A stretch of DNA of 64,000 nucleotides from Silurus meridionalis. Its lineage: Eukaryota > Chordata > Actinopteri > Siluriformes > Siluridae. Of the stretch, positions 38,163 to 51,845 are shown piece by piece. The notes beneath the pieces were generated by a model, which saw only the letters and a program-made list of their open reading frames with translations, was not told the DNA's origin and did no database searches. Location of the stretch: positions 18,218,132 to 18,282,131 of the forward strand of contig NC_060885.1 of the NCBI RefSeq assembly GCF_014805685.1, given 5' to 3'. The position numbers and the translations under genes are program-made. The stretch's first letter is position 1; every line of letters begins with the position of its first letter.

Positions 38163-39165
38163 ATGTAAAGCGTTTGATGCAGTTCATATCTTTTAAAAAG
38201 GTATTTAAATGTTAATATTAATTTTTTTATCTTTTCACTCTATCTTGTGATCCTCACACAATTTTAATGAAGAAAGCATACGTAGGAGCTTTTCTCTTGG
38301 GAGATGCAGCAGTATCTATGAGCCATGGGCCTGAAAGCAGTGTGACTGTGTCTGTTCTGAGCTTATTGTTACATTAGTAATTTTACAGCACACTAGAGAG
38401 CTCCAGAAATTGCTGTTCTGCATGGTGTTTTGGAAGTAGAGCATGTTTTATCTAACAGCAAATCGATGGAGATATTAAAGGGAGACGGTGCAAAGTGGGA
38501 AAATGTGTGTTGGAAAGTCACATAGACAACAGAGAAATGAAGACAAAAGAAAAGTGCAAGACAGCGCTTGAATAGACATCACAGTTATAGAGCAGATAAT
38601 CAAATGTGGTCAGTTCAGCAAAGCAGCACTGTTTGTGAACCATTGCTCAACTAAATAATAGGCTATCACATCAACCTTTTCCACCAATCTATTTGGCTAT
38701 TTATTGAGAAAATATGGACAAAGACAGGGAGAGGTTCATTATTACTGTAAATGTGCTCTGCTACTTTAATCCATTAAGTGACTTTAAATATGTTTTTTTT
38801 TTGTAATTGAGCTTAAGCATTACCAGACAGTCCTTTTAAACTAAGCTGACTTAAGGAGCCTGTTTTGTTTTTCAGTGTTTATGTTTATGCAGCTAAATTA
38901 TTCTTGACGGATCACTGTCTAGCTCACCTTCTGGTTTCTATCTGGCTTATTCAGCAACCTGTCTATTTTATCCATTCTTTTTCTTCTTATCTATAAGTCT
39001 CAATGATGGTTTGGCTGCTTCTCCTTCTGTCATTTCCACTTCTTTTTCACCATCCATTTATTTTCATTCTTTTTTTTTCCATTTTACATGCTTCTCCCCC
39101 CTCACATATGTCCTCCAGCCAATTCTTTGCCCTGTCAGCTCTGTTTATTCCCTTACTATAGTCTC

Positions 39166-39168
<3 letters not shown>

Positions 39169-39226
<58 letters not shown>

Positions 39227-39567
39227 CTCTCACAAACATAAACCCCAGCTGTGGCCCCCTGCTCTCTCCCCTGGGTTCTGTTTATCGTTTGCCGGTGCCT
39301 GAGCTTCTCTGCACGCTGGCTCTGGTCCTCTGCCTTCCTGAGGCAGGAAGTGGGGTATGGATTGGCCAAGTCTGAGCAGCACACTTGGCTTTGTGTTTGA
39401 GCATCTAATCTGTTTTATTCACACAGGCAGATGTGAGCATGACCCCCGCACACTGCCAGCACAAACCAATCAGTGCATATAAACAGCTTATCAACCTTTT
39501 CATTGTACCTGGTGAACAGAGCCATGCTATTGTTTTTATATTACACAATTCACAGATTTCTTTCTCC

Positions 39568-39632
<65 letters not shown>
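39169..39632. repeat. (CT)n and (CT)n(CA)n microsatellites
   Basis: CT at 39169-39224 and CT/CA at 39567-39632, inside otherwise unremarkable intron sequence. Confidence 0.95.
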
Positions 39633-39635
<3 letters not shown>

Positions 39636-40639
39636 TGAATTCCTGACTGACTGCAGGAAATATTGTAGGTGGTTGGCAAAAGGTCAGGGCTGTGTGGTTC
39701 ATTGTTAGGGCCAAGTCTCCCCTTAGGAACTTGCATCACCACCAATAATTATATAATTGAAATTAAAATGAAATAAGAATAAAAATTAAATCCAACATAT
39801 TTGTGGATTGTGATTTGTTGATGGCAGGTGGACTTGGAAGGCATACTTGTTTAGCCAGTTCATAAATGGTTTCATGAATGGTGCTAGTGTAATAACCTAC
39901 AGTCTGCTAGTTTCATTATGATTGACAGAGGCCTTACACCCTGGCTGTGGCATTGTTGGTTTTTAAACTAATAGTCTTCTGAAAATAGCAGGAGTGCTTT
40001 TCTTTTGTGCCACTCAGGTGCCCTCAGTTGGTGTTTTGAAAGTGGTAAAGAATGCTGGTGAACAAGAATCATGTACATTATAAGGATGATAAAGAATTAT
40101 GTTACATTGTGGGATTTAATGATTTCACAACATAATATATATATATAAAATATATATGAAATGTAATATATATGAAAATCGTCTGTGGTCAGTTTATTGC
40201 CCAGAAATGTTAGTGATAAATATTTACTGAAATATTTCCCATACTTTATTTTGTTTGGATTTTAATTATTTGACTTTTCTTGGTATTTAGGAACTTGAGC
40301 CAATGCATGATTTCCTGCATTATAACTGTAAGGTGATGCAGAGGTTAAATACTCAATCATTAATCATAGGGTTGATTAGAGAATACACAAATGAAATGAG
40401 ACAAGAGTGCACTGATGTAATATGCAGGATAAGGCAGGATGCAATTGCATAATCTAAATCACTTTATTTGTGGTAATTCAATATCTGTAGTCATAGTCCG
40501 GTCAAAAAAACATGCTGACAGCATCAAAACAGTTAAATAACTATGAAAACAGTTTCGACCCTTCAGGGGCATGGACTCATCAAGATGTGACATGTCAAGG
40601 TGTGCTCTGGTATATATAGCACCTAGAGGTTAGCAGCAA

Positions 40640-41290
40640 ATCTTTGTTTGTTCAGCACATCCCATTGATAATCGACTGGATTGAGATCTGCAGAATTTGA
40701 AGGCCAAGTTAACATCCTGAACTCTTTGGCATGCTCCTAAAACCAATCCTGAATAATATTTGCAGTATAGCAGGGCGTATTATCTTTCTAAAAGAGATCA
40801 CCTGCTATTATGGAATACATTGACAAGAGCATTTCATCATCTTTGTTGGCTTGTTTTTTCCCCTTCGCACACACCCCCAGCCATCTACATAATGTAAAAG
40901 AAAAAGTGATTCATCGGACTGGGCCACCTTCTTCCAGTGTTCTATGGTTGAGTTCTAAACTCACAAGCCTATTGTTTGTCTGCAGCCATAAAAAGTTGAG
41001 AATCTCTGTTTTCTGACACGTATCTGCCAAAACTATTATTACACTTTTTTTGCAGTTTGTGCTACAGTAGCTCTTTTGTGAGGTCAGACCAATCGGGGTA
41101 TTCTTTACTTTCTGCATGCATTAGAGGCTTGGGCATGCTGCCCAGTAATGGGCTGTCCTTTCTTGGACAATTTTTGGTTGGTACTAAGCGCTGCATACCA
41201 GGAACACTTAACAAGTCCTACTGTTTTGCAGCTGCTTTGACCCAGCCAGCAAGCCCTCACAATTCTGCCATTCTGCCACATTTTGAAAAA
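40640..41290 (-). mobile_element. Tc1-like transposase remnant, minus strand
   Basis: In reverse complement, 41270-41130 follows the N-terminal part of a fish Tc1 transposase gene (GGACAGCCCATTACTGGGC near 41140-41158). 41098-41040 matches the segment with AGAGCTACTGTAGCACAAAC. 40740-40655 matches the C-terminal region with TTGGCCTTCAAATTCTGCAG and GATCTCAATCCAGTCGA. The central region is deleted and stops are frequent. Terminal repeats were not found. Confidence 0.7.
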
Positions 41291-41299
41291 AAAAAACAC

Positions 41300-42361
41300 A
41301 CACATTGTTAATTTTAATGTTGAAAACTAATGCAAATTGCGCTTGAATTTGAAAATGCGAAAATTCTTACTTTTTTGTGGTTCAGGGTGCAGATAAGCTC
41401 CATATAAAATTGGAACAGCAGAAACGCTGATTTGAGCTGCTTGTCAGAGCATGGCTGTGATTCTGGCCATCCAAGTGTGACTCAACTGTTTCTCAAATGC
41501 CCTTTCTTCATATGGTCAGTGGGCCACTAATGTCCTTATAATGTTTTATTAAAACCTCAATAAGAGCATTCCAACCACTGTGGTTTTACATTAACATCCT
41601 TCCCATAATCCAGTGAATGTGTAGGGACACAAGTGACTTTGGAAATGGACATTTTTTCTTGCAGGTCTTTCCGTGTAGATTAATGACAGTCTAATCTAAT
41701 GCTTCTGCAGGTTTTTTATCTAACAAAGAAGGCTCATGCTAATTCCACTTGTTTAATCAATTGGTCTCACTCTTCACAGGACAGATGAGTCATATCAGGT
41801 GTTATGCTTCTTGCCTCAAATGGAAAGACACAGGCAAACTATCCTTTTGATGATAAGAATGGTTGTTCTTTGTGATTTTTTTAAATGATCACTTTAAAAA
41901 TATGACAAATTTAATAATTGAATGTTGTATTAGGAACATTATATGCAATTTGTGCAGAATTTGGGCTGAATCACTCTTTACTATGCCTGAGGTACAGTTG
42001 TTTTTTTCACGTCTGGCAGCAAATTTGAACAGATTTGTATATAACACTGACATGTATATCTATCTATGCAAGTCAGTGTTATCACGATTGAACAAAGTTG
42101 CATTTCTGTCTTGCTCCTTCATCTTGTTGAGACATGAAGTAGCATAAAATGGGTTTTATCTTGATGCACTTTTCGCTGAGTGAGTAAAGAGGGAGTTAGA
42201 GTACTGGGATGAGGAGGATTTGCAAATAGAAGGCCGGAGGAAAATGACAGAGATTGAAAAGAAAGACGGGAGTGGGATGAAAAGAGGCTGGTGGTCTGAT
42301 AGTGGTGTTTATTAGTGAGACTGAAAACAAAAATGATCATCCTGCTATCTGCTTCCATGGT

Positions 42362-42416
<55 letters not shown>

Positions 42417-42741
42417 GCTATCTTACAGAGAGGTTTGTTAAAGAGAGCTTTTTGTCCAGTGCAAGAATGACCTGACTTATCCAGTTAGTATCTTATAGAG
42501 GTCAAAGTCACTTTGACTTTGTGTGTGTAAGTGCTTGTGCCATTTTCTGGCTGTGCTTGTTGGCTGTTTTGTGTGTTTTGTGCCTGCATTCTTTATAACT
42601 GATGTTAAGCCTCTTGACATTAGAAAAGACTGTTTTAGATCCAAGACATGACTAGTGAGACATACAGTAAGACCATGTGTATCTGACCTGGTGAATATTC
42701 CAAATGGAACTTCACAACTGTAAGCACTGAAAATATGTTCA

Positions 42742-42802
<61 letters not shown>

Positions 42803-45234
42803 TTACACATGAAAGCAAGTCTACATGGTTATATTTGTAGGCCAATTCCACATCAATAAAATTGTTTTTATGCATAATGCCACCTGCCTCCTAGCAGCCG
42901 ATTTGGTGCAATTCTTACCGGAATCTTAGTGTGTGACTTAGTCTGCTTTGATACTTGTCTAAAAGCTGTTGGATTGCAAATGCAAAACTAACAGGCACTA
43001 TTATTTTCACCTCTCAACAGGCATATTTCCCAGTAGTTATGTTTGGTATTCACTCCATGTGCTTTTTTTTCTAACCTAGTCCTGTCACTCCTGTTCTGAT
43101 GTTGGTTGATTACCTTAATGTGTTCACCTGTTCTGTGTCAAGTCCTTAATTAGTTTGTCTCTATATATACTGCTGTTTCTGTTTTATGTTGTTAAGTCTC
43201 ATGCATTTATTTCTCGTCCAATCTTAATTTTCTTGTCTTCCTTTCCTTAGTTTTACTTCCTGGTTTTCATGAATATAGATTATCCTAATTTAATTAGGTT
43301 GGCCTGTGTTTTGACCCCAGTCTTAGACTTTAACTATTTTTTTGGCTACAGATGGCTGCTACAAATATGTATATCTTATTACCATGATTTTCACTTGGAA
43401 GAATGTTTCTGAATATGTGAGCCCATTTTCTGCACATGACCACATCACACTGGTTAAAGACATGACCAAAACATAGCAATTATTTCAAATTACAGGTCTA
43501 TTGCTAGAGGACCTTCATGATATAATCTGACATATTATTGTCTGTTTTAGAGCTCAGCCGATATTTTATTGGAATGAGCTCATACACTATGACAACAATC
43601 AAGTGCTCACATAGTTCACAATTTAAAAGAATGAAAAGAATAAATGTGGTTCGCTTTTTAAAGTGATATGAGAATTGGAGATTCCTGCAGTGATTATAAG
43701 TCTTCAGTACTTACTTTATTTTACTGACTAATATCTTGTAATCAGAAAGATTTGCATCACACACCGTTTAATTATTTATCCAGTAAAAATATAGAGTACA
43801 CATCATTCTCTTTTCAGTCCATTTCCATTGTTCTCTCTCATCATAACATTTGATTTTAATTAAGAGTGATACATAGTAGGGCATGTCCATTTTTAATGGA
43901 AACTATCAGCAGTGGACAAGGAAAATATATATTTTTAACCACAAGTGTAGGTGGTATTTCTCATTTTTATTAACTCTAGAAAATTGTGTGTGTCCCTTTG
44001 AACTGGAAAAAAAACCAACGCTATTAACCCAGAGTCATAAGTCAATGGCTACTCTTCTTAAAAAAAAAAAAAATTATAAGCTTTAATTGTATTCAGTCCT
44101 TCCTGTTGACTTCCTGTGAGCACTATGAGTTTATTTTGCAGATTCCCACAGAGACATGCCATAATCCATGAGAACTCAAGGCTATGGATCTCCTACTGTA
44201 AAGATAACAGCTATTTTCATAGACCATGATTGCAGCCCTGATCTATTTCTCATCACAAACTGGTCACAGACAATGAACAAATTTAGATTACTTCTGCTTT
44301 ACTGTTCAATGTGTAATTGGTGTATTTTATGTGAGCCCAGCTTTCTGCAAATATTTGAAAGGGTACTCCATCATCATTTCTTTGTCGTTAGTGTTGTCTC
44401 ACTCAGAAATAGCGTGCTGGGAAAACAGCTCCCTTTTCTGATGAGTGAATCCAGGCACAGGGTCCTGATAACAGCTTAAAGAGAGTACAATTCTATCTGT
44501 CTATCACAAGGTAGTTATTACTCAAAGCTAGCTCTCTTTTTCTTTTCCTTTTTTTTTGTCTTACTCTGTTGAACTGGTGTGCTTATATGATGCATTTAGA
44601 AAACCTCTCATCTCCAATGTTTACTCTTTTAGCACCTTTTTTTACCTTCCACTTGCCCTTTTAGCACGCCTTAGCCTTCCGGGGACCTCTGCAGAGTGAA
44701 GAGCTACACCGACTACTTTCTTATATGAAGCAATAGAAAAACTACCTAAAGCTTAAGTGACTTTTTGACACTCTATCTCAAGAGAAAGAACAGAAGTGTT
44801 AATAATATCTACATGTCATGGGTGCATGTGTTTATCTGGGTCGCCACTTGACCCTGTTTGGTTGAGGGCCATTTTTGGGTCATTCACATTCTCTTTATGT
44901 TTGTCTGTCTCTTTTTAGTTTGTCTATTTGTCTGTTGCTTTTATCTTAACCATGTTTCCTGATGTCAAGCTACCATCTCGAATAAAGATAAAAATGGAAT
45001 AAATGTTTTATATTGGGTATATTTTACCATCATCTTCATCCAAATGGATAGTTATGTGATCTCACGTACTTTTACATAATTTTGCCTGATGCAACAATTG
45101 ATAGATTTAATTTTGGAAGATCTATTTTCATAGTGGAAAGACATATATTCATATCCCACTTCTACTGGACTACCTTTTTATCATATTTTACATTATAGAA
45201 TATAACTCACACATCACACTTTAAAATGTAGTGA
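41300..45234. other. intron 3, middle
   Basis: Non-coding, with a (GT)n tract at 42365-42410 and an (AT)n tract at 42744-42799. A segment near 43040-43290 rich in CCTGTT/TTGTC phrases resembles retroelement-derived fish repeats, but I cannot assign it. Confidence 0.5.
42365..42799. repeat. (GT)n and (AT)n microsatellites
   Basis: GT at 42365-42410 and AT at 42744-42799. Confidence 0.95.
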
Positions 45235-45236
45235 TA

Positions 45237-46060
45237 CAGTGGAACCTGGTTATGTCGATGTCCTAGGGGGTCGCCAAAAAGCATCGAGGTAACCGATGAT
45301 CGAGATAAATGAAAATCAATATGGCGGCAATATATTAACGTGCTTGAAATTTCTTTATGTACATGATGTGCGTTAATAAATGAGAATGTGCATGCACGTG
45401 ATTTTGAAGCGTTTTGCAGCGATTGCCGCGATTTGTTTGATGAAGGCATGCTATAAAATACATACAGTACATGTTTATCTGTCAGGAATCCACCTGCCAC
45501 GCCCCCTTCGGCCCCCTTCGGCGTGTCAGGTGCTTTCTCGGCCGCTTTCTCTGAAGCTCTCGGCTTCAACTGCGCACATATGGTGCTCGTTTAGCATCAT
45601 CACCAGCTCCTATTTAAACTTCCACACTCTCACTGTCCGTTATTGTTGGTATATGTTGGTTCACGGCGGTCGTTGTTATCGCTCATGCGTTTCCCGGTAC
45701 GTGCCTTCCCACCGGCACTCTCTCAACGGCTGCGCTTTTCTTCCCAAAGCCGCGCCGCGCCCCTACTAACACTAGCACTAACTAACAGCAGAGATTCACC
45801 AGTATACAATACAACACCTGTAGCAGCTGTAGGGCTTGATTTTTCCGCCACTTCCGTGAGTTCTTCTGCGGCTGCACTGAGATAACCGACGTTAAATGGC
45901 AAATTTTTCCCCCCTTGTGCTCGAGATATCAGGGTTCGGCGACATAAAAAAAGTCGACATAACCGATAAAAAATGCTTAGAATTTGGCGGTTCCACTTCA
46001 AAAACATCGACTTAATAGGGTTGTCGAGGTAACCAAGGGCGAGATAACCGGGTTCCACTG
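45237..46060. mobile_element. pogo/Tigger-like non-autonomous DNA transposon
   Basis: Ends are CAGTGGAACCTGGTTATGTC at 45237 and AACCGGGTTCCACTG ending at 46060, inverted to each other. TA dinucleotides at 45235-45236 and 46061-46062 fit a TA target duplication. The arms carry repeated phrases such as CGAGGTAACCGA, CGAGATAA and CGACATAACCGA. The 824-bp body has no transposase frame. A GC-rich core at about 45480-45780 differs in composition from the arms and may be a nested insertion. Confidence 0.75.
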
Positions 46061-46093
46061 TATTTTTATAGTAAAGTTTACTAGCTGATTTGA

Positions 46094-46191
46094 AGACTTC
46101 AATGCCACAACACCCGACGAGGAGTCCCGTGGCAACAGTTGCAGCAAACAACCAAATTTTAAAGTTTAAAGGTGTTGTGGCATTGAAGTCT
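46094..46191. repeat. perfect 21-bp inverted repeat (hairpin)
   Basis: AGACTTCAATGCCACAACAC plus C at 46094-46114 is exactly the reverse complement of 46171-46191, with a 56-nt loop. It lies 33 bp beyond the Tigger-like element. No known feature explains it. Confidence 0.9.
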
Positions 46192-48045
46192 TGCCCTTTT
46201 ACAGCTTTTACAGCTACAGTAACATATCATAGCTAAGGGTAAATTGGTGAAGATGAAGGAGCTTGGAGTTCTATGAAAAGGGTCCCGCTGTCTTCTTGAC
46301 TAGAGAATATACTTGAAGTACACTGGAGAGTATAGGAATGGCACATCTACTGGACAGAAGTGAAAGATTGTCTCCTGAGCAGGTCAGAAGTCCTCTAGAA
46401 AGGAACAAGAAATTCCAGTGGGGTTTTCTGGATACATTCAGCAACTTGAGGAGGTCTAGATGGGAGCAGTAAGTCCTCTGGAGAGGAGACAAAGTTAAGG
46501 TGTTTTAGGTGCAGAAACATTTACTCTTCAGGACATGAGCGTGTTGTACAGAGGTTTGTAGTCCTTAGGCAATAACAGATGCTTTTAGTTCCCAGGAGAT
46601 TGTATATTTGGTGACAGCAGGAGTAGAAGCTTTTAGACATGATGGCTTGTAGACCTCAGGAGGGAAGAGTAGGATCTGTATGTCCTTATTTCCTGTAAGA
46701 TTTAGTGAACCTGAAATAGACTTACCACCTTTTGCCTTCACTGAGGAGTCGATTGGCTCAGTGGATTATTTATTATCCAGTGATGCTATCCACTGCCTTG
46801 TCTGGAGCTGTCTTTTCAGAAAGCAGTGAACAGGCTGAGCAGAATGAATCGTGCCAAGGCAGGTTCTCAAGTGATATGTTTCCTCTCCCTCATGAATAAC
46901 ATTAACACAGGCTCAATCAGGAAACATGCTGGGGCCTGAATTCTTCTTCACCGTACGACTAAGATTTTTTATTTTAATGAGAAGTACCCATAGAATATCA
47001 CATTTATATTGAATGTATTGTTTTGGATTAAATGCTTCACAAGAAATGGTAATTAATTCAACTAATAAGACTGACATAACTGATTTAGCTCAAGGTTCTG
47101 TTTCTGCATTGTTTCCTTTGCTTGGTTGTGTAATGGCTGGTGTAATCACTAATTGAATGTAAATGGTATTCTGTTTAATGAAAATAATATTAGGTGAAAT
47201 TATTATAGTGGTTTGTAGCATGTGCCTTTAAGCTTGTATTAGCTGCAGACAGAATGTGTGGGTGTGTGGATGCTCCGCTTCGAACCTGAACATTAATGTT
47301 AATCTGTAGAATAGAGCTTCTGTGCTTTTCATAACAGAGAGCTTTGTGGAAGAGCATGAATGCTTATGTGTTTTCCTGCTGGCAGTTTCATTGCAAACTT
47401 CACTTTCTGTTGCTCTTCTCTTGTTTTTACTCTCCTCTATTGCACAAACGAGAAAGGATCACAGAACTAGCAGATCAAAATGTTTAGCTGAAGGGTGATC
47501 AAGTCAGTTGAGCTCAATCAAGACAATATTGCCACTGGATTAATCTTATAGAAGTTTGAACTTTGGTTGTGATCAGAACAAATGCGACTGTTCTTACTTT
47601 AAGTGCTACATTTTTTGTTAGGGTTGCCATTTTATGTGATTATTTAAGAAAAAATGTTTTATAAGTTGTAGGTAAACCAGAACAGAAGATTTAATAGCTC
47701 TAATTTATTTTAGCATAAACTGTTATTAATTGTCTGGAAGCCTGTACCCTTTCATTGTCTTGAAGTCTGCACTAAAACTGAAGGTCTTTCCATTATTATA
47801 TTAGAATATAGGAATTAGGTTTAGGATTTATTTAGCATTGCTCTTTACCGAGGAGCATCTCAGCCAGTAGCTCTCTGAATAATTATTCAGCTTTCATTAC
47901 TGATATCCTGAGAGCAGCTCCCAGAACAAGCAAAGGGAGTGTACAAGCGTGAGGATAGATTTTGGCAGTCTAAAGTTAGGGAGCTTTAAGTTTTATAATC
48001 ATGTTCTAGCTGCTGATTTTAATTGTTCTAATACTGCAATTCAGT
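46192..48045. other. intron 3, later part
   Basis: Non-coding. I see no recognisable element. Confidence 0.45.
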
Positions 48046-49690
48046 GGTCGACAGTAACGAAGTAAATGTTATTTGTTACTGTACTTAAGTACCGTATTTT
48101 CCAGTATTTCTACTTTTTTCCCACTCTTTGAACCCCACGGCTTAAACAATTAAGCGGCTAATTTATGGACGTTTGACCTGCCGCTCACTCGAACTGTCAA
48201 CAGGAAATGCGAATCATTCGTCACGCTGAAAACAACCGGGCATGAAAAAACGCACTTCACCTGTGTTTTGAGCTGCACAGCATTGGGAGAAAAGATTCAC
48301 TGATGGTGATTTTTAAACGCACGACGATGCCAAAAGATAAACTCCAGAGAGAAATTGTTGTGAAAGGAAGGACAGTGAACAATGACTTTCTTGGTAGGCT
48401 ACTGTTTAGATACAAGCCGTGTAACAGACACTGTCTTTTGTTAAAGCCTGTGTAAAGTTCATTAGTTTCAGTGTAGTCACCTGCGGCAGGTAAAATAAAC
48501 TTTACTCAAGTATTTTGGTTTAGGGAGACTTTTTTTTTTTACTTTAACTTAAATACATTTTAAAGTCAAATATCTTACTCCTCTACATTTCGCAAATCAA
48601 GTTCCTTTTTATTCTTGAGCGGATAAAAACTTAACTGGTCAAACATGCAGTAAGCCACCAATCAGGGTAGCGCACATGCTCTGTTTTAAACTTGTTTTGA
48701 TTGCCGCTTTGCAGTGGTGGATTTGGGCGACACGGGCAGCTGACCAGGGTGGCATCGTGCCAGAGGACAACATGGGGCGTCCACGCCATTGTTTACCGCT
48801 CATTTGCACGGTCATGTCAATTATGATGTCATGTCATGCCAATGTACCCTGGTCATGAGTGTGCACCCACCGCTCGGGGAGTTCCCTCACTCACACACTC
48901 AGAAAGGAGAGGCGGGGGTTGGGTGACGTCACGTCAGTAAGGAGCGCTAAATCCAAATAAAAATTATGGATGACAAAAAAACCTCAAAAAAGTTTATCAT
49001 GATGTGTGTAGCAACAAACCAATTACAGCCTAAATAGTCTAGTTGGATAGTAGCATTTGTAGATTTTGGTTCCTTTAATTGAGGTGATGTCATAAAGGTT
49101 TTCTGTGATTGTACTGAAAAGGTCTTGAACTCTTGAACTGAGTTCAGTAAGGGGAATCTCCAGTGCAGCTTAAAAGGTGAATTTAAAAGACATATATTAT
49201 AAGGATATAGATGTTGTATGTATCTAATAGCTACAATTAGCCAAGTAGTTTTATGATTCTTGGGTCTGAGACTTTGATATATTGTGCACAATGACATGAA
49301 CATACAGTTCAGTGTCAGTTTAAAGATTAAAAAAATGAGGGAAGAAACTCCCAACTCTAACTGGCCACAACACCAGTGTCCTTATTATGTTTTTTTGTTT
49401 TATTATGTTATCAGTGTTTAACTCATTGATATCATTTTATTAATAGATTGGTGTGTTGAGAGTAACAGAGTCTTTCCACATAAACTGAGGTGATTAAGCA
49501 AGAGGACAATAGACAAGCTGATAATAGAAACATTATAGTCATAATAAATCATAGTACTTAGACACTTAAGTACATTTGAAGGCAAACACCTTTGTACTTT
49601 TACTCAAGTGAAAGATTAAAAGAGAGCACTTTTACTGGAGTGATATTTTACCTACTGTATCTTTACTTTTACTCAAGTACATGTATTTCG
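48046..49690. mobile_element. hAT-like mosaic repeat
   Basis: The left side has CAGTGGTCGACAGTAACGAA and TTACTGTACTTAAGTACCGT. The right side ends in TACTTTTACTCAAGTACATG near 49667-49688. Such runs are the arms of hAT-type fish repeats. The interior (48130-48480 and 48690-48950) is GC-richer and unrelated, including CAGTGGTGGATTTGGGCGAC at 48712. I read it as several insertions in one place. Boundaries are approximate. Confidence 0.45.
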
Positions 49691-51622
49691 ACTTTCTAAA
49701 CCTGTATTGATCTGTTTCTATTTGCCATTTGCATTTGGCCAATTTCGTAGAAGAAATAACCCTCAAAACCCAAAGCCACATAAGACAGAATGTAAGTATG
49801 GAAATGTGCCAATTTTTGGTGTTGTTGGTATTGTACCAGCTCCAGGGTCTCTGGTTCTTGAGTGGTTCTTGGTGTACTGTTATACTGGAATTATAAATTT
49901 TCTCATTGTGGGTTTTCCACTTGGTTCTCCATGTTTTTGCCAACAATATGTTGGTAGATGAATTGGCTACACTAAATCACACTTAGTTTTGAATGCGTTT
50001 TTTTCATCCATTTCCTTTCAGGGTGTATTTCTCATGATGCTGGAATAGGCACTGGATCCTTCAAAATCTTTATCACAATAAAGTGGTTTCTGAAGATGAG
50101 CACTTCAGATGTTGGGTACTGAATATTAGAATTTTTGTACAATTCAAAAATTTTATTTGTCAGCAAGCACTGCAAACTATCATGGTGGTGATTGTATTAC
50201 ATGAGAAGTACTCAGTCTTGTTTGAATAGTTGAACATGTTTTTTTGTTACTTTTTTGGAACTGTCTATAACCATATCAGAAATCAACTTGAGCACAGTTT
50301 TAGTAGAGTGGAGACTGAGGATAAATATCTCTTCTATAGTCAAATGTAAATAAATTAAAGATTAAAGGGCTCTGTCTTAGATCTCTTCTTTGAGAAACAA
50401 TAAACACAGTCTGAGATATGACACAGTCAAACAGGGTTAATATACAATGCTGAAAATTCAAACAGTCTTTGAACACACTTAGTTTCTAATTACATGGATT
50501 CTACACTGGATTAAAAAAATGTGGACAGCCTAAAGGTTATTAGTGTGTGTAGGCAATATTGTAAATCTTCCAATCATTCAGATCAATATGTTGTCTTTGG
50601 ATAACGTAAGTGTAAATTTCAGATTGGGTGAGAAGGAATTACAGTGTTTAATTTAAGGGTTTAATCCATATATTTGCAATATACTCTCAACTTTTTTGTT
50701 GTATGCCCTTGAGCAGGGTTATTGAGTGCATCTGTATTAAACGATAAAGGCTAATCACAGCCAAAAAAGCCTGATGAATAACTAATGTGCTGTGGTAGTA
50801 AGAGGAGTGCAGCTGGCTTTGTTCTCCACCCTTATCAGTTTCAGTGTCTCTTATAGTGCTTCATTTAAGCCTCATCCTGTAGTCTGTCCAACCAAGTGTT
50901 CCTTTAAAAACACTGAATGTTCAGTTCAGTCAATGTTCAATCTCCAAACTAATTATAAATAACAAATGTGATAATTAACCCTATGATTATATTAAATGTT
51001 CAAATTATTTGTGGTCTTGTAAATTTGGGCTAATGATGTGTTTACTGAGTTTTGCACTTTGGGTACACAGTATCACATTTTTATTTCTTTTTTTAATGTA
51101 TATTCATGTGTCTTTCCAATGTTTTCTTCTGTTTTATCAAGTAATTTATAGTGGAATCTACAATTATCACACTTAAAAACACTTAACAAAAGAAAAAGAA
51201 AAATACAATAAAACAATAGCTGCTTGAGAGTTGTCATTATTCAACTGAATTTTGAATTGTTCCCAGAAGGTAATAAATGCAACTTTTGATGCAATGATAT
51301 ATCTGTTTGTCCTATCTGTTCATATGTGGTTTGTTTTTTGGTGTACAGACTAGTTTTGATAATCCTCACTCTCAGTATTCAGGCTATTATTTGAACTGCA
51401 TTATTATAATCACAAAGTCATTATTTTATAACTTTTATCAGCTCAATCCTTTTTCTAGTAATTGAGCTGCTTCAGGAATTGTGAGGCCACTGTGAAGTAG
51501 TGAAAGATAGATGTATTTTTTATTCAAGGCTAAATTTGATTGATTTTATTTAACATTTTATTTTATTTTTTTAGTAAAGTTATTGTCTAAATATTTGTAT
51601 GCACTATTCATATCCCTCACAG
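49691..51622. other. intron 3, end
   Basis: Non-coding AT-rich sequence before exon 4. Nothing recognised. Confidence 0.5.
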
Positions 51623-51728
51623 CTCTAACCAAAGTGAAGTTATGGGCCATCGACAGGCAATGCTTTCAGACCATCATGATGAGGACTGGACTGATAAAGC
51701 ATGCAGAGTACATGGAGTTTCTCAAAAG
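51623..51728 (+). CDS. prkg1: prkg1 exon 4: end of CNB-A and linker helix
   Basis: Shared exon, 106 nt, residues 180-214 with split codons at both ends (Thr180 and Ser215). The translation includes [20 protein letters not shown], the C-terminal strands and helices of CNB-A that close over bound cGMP. Cys193, equivalent to human Cys196, is present. The acceptor is CTCACAG. The donor reads AAAAG|GTTAGA, a poor match to GTRAGT, and a (TG)n tract starts about 70 nt further on. The intron before it is the longest inside the gene here (15.4 kb). Confidence 0.96.
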
Positions 51729-51795
51729 GTTAGAACTTGAAGCGTGTGGATAATAATCATACATTGAATACTGTACGGTGTGAATGTCTGTAACA

Positions 51796-51798
<3 letters not shown>

Positions 51799-51843
<45 letters not shown>
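51799..51843. repeat. (TG)n tract downstream of exon 4 donor
   Basis: About 22 TG units starting 70 nt after the exon 4 donor; in the transcript this is a UG repeat. Confidence 0.95.

Positions 51844-51845
<2 letters not shown>

Noticed and set aside
45207..46151. Protein genes of 120-142 codons on either strand
   Set aside because: They run across the ends of a DNA transposon and carry no recognisable domain.
48947..49354. 135-codon minus-strand frame
   Set aside because: Lies in a hAT-like mosaic, AT-rich, with no recognisable motif.
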